Positions 5,788 through 9,375 of a stretch of 9,375 nt of DNA are shown in pieces. Positions within the stretch are counted from its first letter, which is position 1. Each line of letters begins with the position of its first letter. The notes under the pieces are model-generated. The model searched no databases. It was not told the origin of the DNA and saw only the letters and a program-made list of their open reading frames with translations. This DNA comes from JANRKG01 sp033763635 (lineage in GTDB: Bacteria; Cyanobacteriota; Cyanobacteriia; GCF-001939115). The stretch is from assembly GCA_033763635.1 (NCBI GenBank), contig JANRKG010000039.1:1-9375 (forward strand), read 5' to 3'. The position numbers and the translations under genes were made by a program.

Positions 5788-5859
5788 CGAATGAGGGGAC
5801 TCGAACCCCCGAATGGTGGAACCACAATCCACTGCCTTAACCACTTGGCTACACTCGCC
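5786..5859 (-). tRNA. tRNA-His (anticodon GTG)
   Basis: The cloverleaf is complete. The acceptor stem is GCGAGTG/CATTCGC with one G-T pair, the D-arm is GCC/GGC, and the anticodon stem GTGGA/TCCAC encloses loop TTGTGGT with anticodon GTG. The T-arm is GGGGG/CCCCT with loop TTCGAGT. The extra 5' G (G-1, at 5859) opposite C73 (5786) is the identity mark of bacterial tRNA-His and fits the GTG anticodon. CCA is not encoded; the bases after C73 are CTT. A TAAAAT box lies just upstream, and the 3' flank is a tandem-repeat array followed by a long hairpin. Confidence 0.96.
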
Positions 5860-5873
5860 ATGACCTAAGTTTT

Positions 5874-5879
5874 ATTTTA
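5874..5879 (-). promoter_or_regulatory. Possible -10 box of tRNA-His
   Basis: Minus-strand TAAAAT lies 14 bp upstream of the mature tRNA 5' end, which would start a short leader for RNase P to remove. No convincing -35 hexamer at 16-18 bp was found. Confidence 0.35.
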
Positions 5880-6002
5880 ATACAAAGGGTGCATCAAATG
5901 AAAAGAGGGTTCTGAAAAATTTTCGACCCCCCGGATGTCTCCCAGTTACAGAGGCGCTTGGGTTAAAGTAGGAACCTAGAGAACTCTACCCTGTCTACTG
6001 TT
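5880..6002 (+). other. Upstream region of the eight-TPR gene
   Basis: This spacer should hold the promoter of the TPR-ogt pair. Visible structure is an imperfect hairpin (GGGT...GAAAA/TTTTC...ACCC, about 5907-5932) and a dyad TAGAG-AA-CTCTA at 5977-5988, 14 bp before the start codon. The best promoter-like pair is TTACAG (5946-5951) and TAGGAA (5969-5974) with 17 bp between, which is weak. No Shine-Dalgarno is evident before the ATG. Confidence 0.3.
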
Positions 6003-6971
6003 ATGGGAATCAGTCTTGCGTTAAGCCTCATTGCACTGACGATCGCTCCCTTCTCCCTGCCCCCAAACCATTCCTTTCCCGTTGAAGTGGCGCAGGGCAA
6101 TGCAGCAGATTTGGTGCAGCAGGGAATCACGCAGCTCAACCGGGGAGATTATCCAGGGGCGATCGGTCTGTTCGATCGAGCGCTAAAACTGAATCCCAAG
6201 GATGCCAGGGCTTACTATCAGCGGGGATTGGCTCGAACGACAATGGGGGAGTATAACAAGGCCATCCAGGACTATACTCAGGCTGTTCGGTTGGACGGTA
6301 ACAATGCAGAAATTTACTACAACCGGGGATTTGCCTACTACCAAGCAGCAAACGTAACAGCCGCCCTGGGGGACTTTGAAAGAGCGCTCAAATTGAATCC
6401 CAGCTATGCAGAAGCCTACGCTGCTCGTGGCATCCTCCGGCACTATGCTGACAATCCGAAAGCAGCCCTGGAGGATCTCAACCGAGCCATTCAACTGAAT
6501 CCAAATTTAGGGGAAGCGTACTATCATCGCGCAATGGTTCGCCAGCGCGCAAAGGATATTCAGGGAGCCATTGCCGACTATACAGAAGCCATGCGTATCA
6601 CCCCAGAGGATCTCTCCCTGTACTTTGCGCGGGGAATGGCATTCCATCAGGCCAGGGAGTTTCAGAAGGCGATCACTGACTACAACAGGGTTCTGAAAAC
6701 CGATTCCCAGGGTGCCAGCGTTTATAACCAGCGAGGCCGCAGCCGCTTTGAATTGGGAGATACATCGGGCGCGATTCAAGACTATAACCAGGCTATCAAA
6801 CTCTCTTCTGGACTGGCGGATGCTTACTACAATCGGGGCATCGCCCATCAGAAATTGGGAAAGAAGCGGGAGGCCCTCGCTGACTACCAGACAGCCATCA
6901 AGTTATTCAGCCGCATGGCCGATCGGGACATGGTACGAAGAATCCAAACTCAGATGAATCAGCTACGATGA
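6003..6971 (+). CDS. Secreted protein of eight tandem TPR units
   Basis: The 322-residue product begins with a hydrophobic stretch (residues 2-20) that looks like a signal peptide, possibly cut near VEVA-Q (30/31). Exactly eight contiguous 34-residue TPR units follow with no gaps: 33-66, 67-100, 101-134, 135-168, 169-202, 203-236, 237-270 and 271-304. An 18-residue basic helix (MADRDMVRRIQTQMNQLR) caps the array. The units share A-x-x-x-RG, the A-I/L-x-D/x-F/Y helix-B pattern and L-N-P-type ends. Eight units make about one full superhelical turn, a scaffold for a peptide or protein partner that cannot be named. The weak charge of the N-terminus leaves open a membrane anchor instead of cleavage. 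The methyltransferase gene follows after 24 bp on the same strand; no functional link is evident. Confidence 0.92.
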   Translation: MGISLALSLIALTIAPFSLPPNHSFPVEVAQGNAADLVQQGITQLNRGDYPGAIGLFDRALKLNPKDARAYYQRGLARTTMGEYNKAIQDYTQAVRLDGNNAEIYYNRGFAYYQAANVTAALGDFERALKLNPSYAEAYAARGILRHYADNPKAALEDLNRAIQLNPNLGEAYYHRAMVRQRAKDIQGAIADYTEAMRITPEDLSLYFARGMAFHQAREFQKAITDYNRVLKTDSQGASVYNQRGRSRFELGDTSGAIQDYNQAIKLSSGLADAYYNRGIAHQKLGKKREALADYQTAIKLFSRMADRDMVRRIQTQMNQLR

Positions 6972-6992
6972 GGGAGAATACAAAGACTCCCT
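6971..6992 (+). other. Small hairpin at the TPR-methyltransferase junction
   Basis: AGGGAG (6971-6976) and CTCCCT (6987-6992) form a 6-bp stem with a 10-nt loop. It begins on the last base of the TPR stop codon and ends 3 bp before the next ATG. The purine arm is the only Shine-Dalgarno-like sequence here, so the hairpin could hide it or could act as a weak attenuator. Confidence 0.4.
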
Positions 6993-6995
6993 GAG

Positions 6996-7568
6996 ATGCC
7001 GTCGAAAAAGTATCTGCAAGACAACCCCCCACCGATTCGCTACGGGATCTCCCCCTCAAATCTGGGATGGATTTTGGTTGCTGCGACGGATCAGGGTGTT
7101 TGTGCAATTCATTTGCAGGATTCTCGCGAAGGGGCGATCGAGCAACTCCAGGCCCGCTTTCCTGCAACCCCGTTTCGACCGGAAGACCCGGACTGCGATC
7201 GATGGGCAGCAGAAGTGGCTGCTTTTGTAGAAATGCCTCAACACACTTTGGATTTTCCTCTGGATCTGCAAGGCACTGCATTTCAGAAACAAGTGTGGCA
7301 GGCGTTACGAGCGATTCCCTGTGGCACCACCCTCACATATCTCGCCCTTTCTGAACATCTGGGCAATCCCAAAGCCGTGAGGGCAGTTGCTCGTGCCTGT
7401 GCCCTGAACGAAATCGCTGTTGCAATTCCCTGTCATCGCGTGGTGGGAAGCAATGGGGCACTGACGGGCTATCGCTGGGGACTCGATCGGAAACGAATCC
7501 TGCTGCAACGGGAGGCAAACTGTTTCGCCCAACCGGAAGTTGAGCAGCTAACTTTATCTCTTCTTTAA
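6996..7568 (+). CDS. ogt: Methylated-DNA--protein-cysteine methyltransferase (O6-alkylguanine repair)
   Basis: The 190-residue protein has the whole one-shot repair domain. A divergent N-terminal alpha/beta part spans about 14-85. The C-terminal DNA-binding domain runs from about 93: TAFQKQVWQALRAIPCGTTLTYLALSEHLGNPKAVRAVARAC contains the helix-turn-helix and the arginine that fills the flipped-base gap (Arg129 in RAV). The Asn hinge is N138, and the active site is P145-C146-H147-R148-V149. The closing motif GYRWGLDRKRILLQRE includes the conserved Glu173. It transfers methyl groups from O6-methylguanine to Cys146 and is then spent. GYRWG-type endings resemble the C-terminal half of E. coli Ada, but there is no metal-binding Ada regulatory domain, so it is a stand-alone repair enzyme. 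The tail after 175 is extra. The gene probably shares a transcript with the TPR gene; the start has no well-placed Shine-Dalgarno. Confidence 0.95.
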   Translation: MPSKKYLQDNPPPIRYGISPSNLGWILVAATDQGVCAIHLQDSREGAIEQLQARFPATPFRPEDPDCDRWAAEVAAFVEMPQHTLDFPLDLQGTAFQKQVWQALRAIPCGTTLTYLALSEHLGNPKAVRAVARACALNEIAVAIPCHRVVGSNGALTGYRWGLDRKRILLQREANCFAQPEVEQLTLSLL

Positions 7569-7592
7569 GTAGAGGCTTCTTTTGATAAAGAA
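7552..7592 (+). terminator. Weak hairpins at the end of the methyltransferase gene
   Basis: CTTTATC (7552-7558) and GATAAAG (7584-7590) form an outer dyad across the stop codon. Alternatively TTCTTT-TGAT-AAAGAA (7577-7592) makes a 6-bp AT stem. Neither is followed by a T run, so termination here is only a guess. Confidence 0.2.
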
Positions 7593-7854
7593 TAGGGGAA
7601 GAAAATTTCGCTTCCTGAGACTTATGTAAGCATTTTCACGGTGGCCTACAACGCTTATTGCAATTTTTAAGGGTGTAATTTAGAAATAAGTGCTCTACAA
7701 CTCAGTAGACATACTGAAAATATTTTTGTGCCTGTGCCAGTTTTGAAAGCAATCGGGTCTACCCTTCCTAGAAGTTTATCTGGAGAAGCCGATGCCAGGT
7801 CCGATTCACAAGCTATCGCGATCGCACTTCACGTGTCCCATTTAGGAAAATCCT
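7569..7854 (+). other. 286-bp spacer before the PEP-CTERM gene, with a possible promoter
   Basis: No gene was recognised. TTGCAA (7658-7663) and TAGAAA (7681-7686), each 4 of 6 to consensus and 17 bp apart, make a plausible promoter with a leader of about 160 nt. The HIP1 octamer GCGATCGC is at 7818-7825. A 64-codon frame from 7728 has no ribosome-binding site and overlaps the next gene, so it was not called. Confidence 0.35.
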
Positions 7855-9237
7855 ATGTTCGATCGCATGCAATTTTTTCATTTTTTCCATCAACAATCTG
7901 TAGCCTCAAAGTCAGTCATTGATCCTTTGAGTATCAAATCCACGTCTAAAACTTCCACACAAATCATTGCAGGTTTCATCTTGGGGTTGGGAGTTCCGTT
8001 CCTTACACCAGAAAGAGTCCAGGCTGCCAGTTTTACGATTACCCCGATCGCAACCACAGGCAACGAATTCACCAACCTGTATCCTGGGATTGCCATCAAC
8101 GATCAGGGAGTTGTGTCTTTCACGGGTGTTACACCGATTGATAGTCGGGTGTTTACGGGCAATGGGAACAGTATTACTTCTATCTTTAGTAGTGAAAGTC
8201 TTTCCCCCCTTGTGTTTCAAGGTTCGAGTTCCGGCTTTCCACCACCTCCCCTGCGTTACTTCTTAGGAAATGACACGGCAATTAACAATCGGGGCAGCAT
8301 TCTGTTTACTGCCACTCAGCAATCTCAGTTCATTCAAGCGGGGATGCCCACTTTCCGGGGATTATTCAAGATTGAGAATGGTGCCGTAACCCAAATTGGG
8401 AATTCCCTCCAAAACTTTTTCTTCAGTTTTTTTAGGCAATCTCAAAACTTCACGAGCTTTCATCTCAATGATCAAGGATCAGTGGTTGCGGCGGTCTCTG
8501 GGGTGACGGAAACCCCTCGCAGCATTAGCCAAACTCAAGTGCTTCTAAATGGGTCGATCATTGACTCTGGCGCGAGCGGCAGCAATTTTCCACCCAGTAG
8601 CGTTGGCCCACCTGATATCAACAATCAGGGTCGCGTTTTCTATGGTGTTTCTCGATCGTCCTTTTTTCCCTTCCCACCTCTGGAGTTGAACAACGTCATT
8701 GAGTACAACAATGGCACAAGAACGCCAGTGGTCAATCAACCTGTTTCGGCTGGCTTTCTCGCTGTCAATGACCAGGAACAGGTGATTTTTTCGGGTAACG
8801 TTAATTCTCAATCCGGCATTTTCTTAGTGAACAATGGTGTTGCAACTCGCATCTTTAATGGAACAGGCCCGGTCGATATTAATAATGCGGGAACAATGGT
8901 CTTCCAAGCCTCAGAAGGGATTTTTATGCGATCAGATCACAATCTCGATCGCATCATTGCCTTAGGGGATTCCCTATTTGGCTCTACTGTGACGAGACTG
9001 GCTTTTCCGAATGCGAAAGGGCTAAACAACCAGGGGCAGGTTGCATTTTATGCCGAATTCGCGGATGGCAGCAGGGGAATCTTCCGGGCTGATCCAGGAG
9101 CCGCCCAAGTCCCGGAACCCGCCCTGATTCTGGGGTTAGTAACCCTGGCAGGGGTTGGGCTTCGGACTCGGCGTAAAAACCGTTCTTCCTTGCGATCGAA
9201 TCTACCGTACTTGCCGAGTTCCGGGGGCACAGACTAA
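7855..9237 (+). CDS. PEP-CTERM exported protein with seven N-x-x-G repeats
   Basis: The 460-residue protein has a long n-region, a hydrophobic segment (about 36-50) and a cleavage site near VQA57-A, then an extracellular body. Seven short motifs of the type I/L/V-N-D/N-x-G-x-V-x-F recur at about 81, 143, 204, 255, 304, 342 and 390, spaced 38-62 residues. The fifth has Glu (VNDQEQVIF) instead of Gly. Such N-x-x-G-x-x-x-F repeats are typical of bacterial surface proteins, and seven copies suggest a seven-bladed propeller (inferred). The C-terminus has VPEP (419-422), a hydrophobic stretch to 436 and a basic cluster R437-R443, the PEP-CTERM sorting signal handled by exosortase. The tail after the basic cluster is 17 residues longer than usual. 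AGGA (7844-7847) is 7 nt from the ATG and supports this start. It lies in a TAGGA-AAA-TCCTA dyad that could mask it. Function is unknown, probably surface or extracellular matrix. The gene is less GC-rich in feel than its neighbours. Confidence 0.9.
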   Translation: MFDRMQFFHFFHQQSVASKSVIDPLSIKSTSKTSTQIIAGFILGLGVPFLTPERVQAASFTITPIATTGNEFTNLYPGIAINDQGVVSFTGVTPIDSRVFTGNGNSITSIFSSESLSPLVFQGSSSGFPPPPLRYFLGNDTAINNRGSILFTATQQSQFIQAGMPTFRGLFKIENGAVTQIGNSLQNFFFSFFRQSQNFTSFHLNDQGSVVAAVSGVTETPRSISQTQVLLNGSIIDSGASGSNFPPSSVGPPDINNQGRVFYGVSRSSFFPFPPLELNNVIEYNNGTRTPVVNQPVSAGFLAVNDQEQVIFSGNVNSQSGIFLVNNGVATRIFNGTGPVDINNAGTMVFQASEGIFMRSDHNLDRIIALGDSLFGSTVTRLAFPNAKGLNNQGQVAFYAEFADGSRGIFRADPGAAQVPEPALILGLVTLAGVGLRTRRKNRSSLRSNLPYLPSSGGTD

Positions 9238-9375
9238 GGTTTGCTGTTGTACCAGTGGAGCGGGAGGGAACGCGCCTTCCTGGGTTTTCGCTTCGCAAAG
9301 AACCGCTTCAATCCGCTCCACTGGTTTTCCTGGCGGGGGAGAAGCCAATAATACGGCTCCCACAAAGCTTTTCCG
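9202..9375 (-). CDS. Possible 3' end of a convergent gene (N-terminus beyond window)
   Basis: A minus-strand frame is open from the window edge for 57 codons to TAG at 9204-9202. The peptide begins RKSFVGAVLLASPPPGKP and ends VCAPGTRQVR. About 40 percent of its codons begin with G, as in real coding sequence, more than in the also-open plus frame. No family was recognised. If real, its last 12 codons overlap the end of the PEP-CTERM gene tail to tail, and the 13-bp inverted repeat at 9251-9325 lies inside it. A 57-codon open frame can occur by chance, so this stays tentative. Confidence 0.42.
   Translation of the reverse strand, partial: RKSFVGAVLLASPPPGKPVERIEAVLCEAKTQEGAFPPAPLVQQQTLVCAPGTRQVR
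9251..9325 (+). terminator. 13-bp inverted repeat with structured loop, possible terminator of the PEP-CTERM gene
   Basis: Arms 9251-9263 (ACCAGTGGAGCGG) and 9313-9325 are perfect reverse complements around a 49-nt loop. The loop can itself form two small stems (GGAA/TTCC at 9267-9280 and GGTT/AACC at 9283-9304). The stem begins 14 bp after the PEP-CTERM stop and runs into TTTT (9324-9327), which fits a terminator. The large loop and possible overlap with a minus-strand gene are unusual. Confidence 0.5.

Noticed and set aside
5786..5859. Phage or island attachment site at the tRNA
   Set aside because: No integrase or duplicated tRNA 3' end was found in the window.
7728..7922. 64-codon plus-strand frame before the PEP-CTERM gene
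   Set aside because: It has no Shine-Dalgarno, no recognisable product, and overlaps the supported PEP-CTERM start in another frame.
8984..9298. Minus-strand open frame of 104 codons under the PEP-CTERM 3' end
   Set aside because: Most of it is antisense to supported coding sequence and it competes with the better-looking minus-strand frame at 9202-9375; Arg/Pro/Ser-rich shadow composition.

Overview
The window reads as cyanobacterial chromosome. The evidence is a thylakoid-type cytochrome c6, a plant/cyanobacterial-type LL-diaminopimelate aminotransferase, a pentapeptide-repeat protein, TPR proteins, a PEP-CTERM surface protein and a tRNA-His without encoded CCA. CGATCG is very frequent, and the cyanobacterial HIP1 octamer GCGATCGC occurs at 1460-1467 and 7818-7825. 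A filamentous Leptolyngbya/Oscillatoria-like host would fit, but the genus cannot be fixed from this sequence. No transposase, integrase, CRISPR array or phage gene was seen.

Left block (1-2221), electron-transfer switch: petJ (cytochrome c6) runs leftward and is followed 48 bp later by a secreted TPR protein cut by the window edge. Divergent from petJ is a two-gene operon: a BlaI-type winged-helix regulator and a BlaR-like M56 membrane metalloprotease. These match the PetR/PetP pair known from Synechocystis to control the copper-dependent switch between cytochrome c6 and plastocyanin. The 135-bp region between them holds a good promoter for petR, with an inverted repeat in its spacer and a second inverted repeat on its -10. 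A clean hairpin-plus-T-run terminator closes the petRP operon.

Middle block (2230-5583): dapL (lysine/peptidoglycan precursor synthesis) runs leftward, a pentapeptide-repeat protein runs rightward, and a conserved cytosolic protein of unknown function runs leftward and converges on it. The dapL leader has a strong Shine-Dalgarno sequence that does not serve dapL, and the pentapeptide gene may be leaderless.

Right-middle block (5584-7568): tRNA-His on the minus strand has an unusual 3' flank, made of three tandem 17-bp units followed by a perfect 20-bp inverted repeat. Ten bases of the 17-bp unit are complementary to the tRNA's own D-arm. On the plus strand follow a secreted protein of eight tandem TPR units and, 24 bp later, an Ada-type O6-methylguanine-DNA methyltransferase, probably co-transcribed.

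Right block (7569-9375): a 286-bp spacer with a possible promoter, then a 460-residue PEP-CTERM protein with seven N-x-x-G repeats that may form a beta-propeller. Just past its stop lies a 13-bp inverted repeat around a 49-nt loop. An open minus-strand frame entering from the right edge appears to be the 3' end of a convergent gene whose last codons overlap the PEP-CTERM gene.

The petJ-TPR / petRP locus and the tRNA-His trailer are the two places most worth following up.
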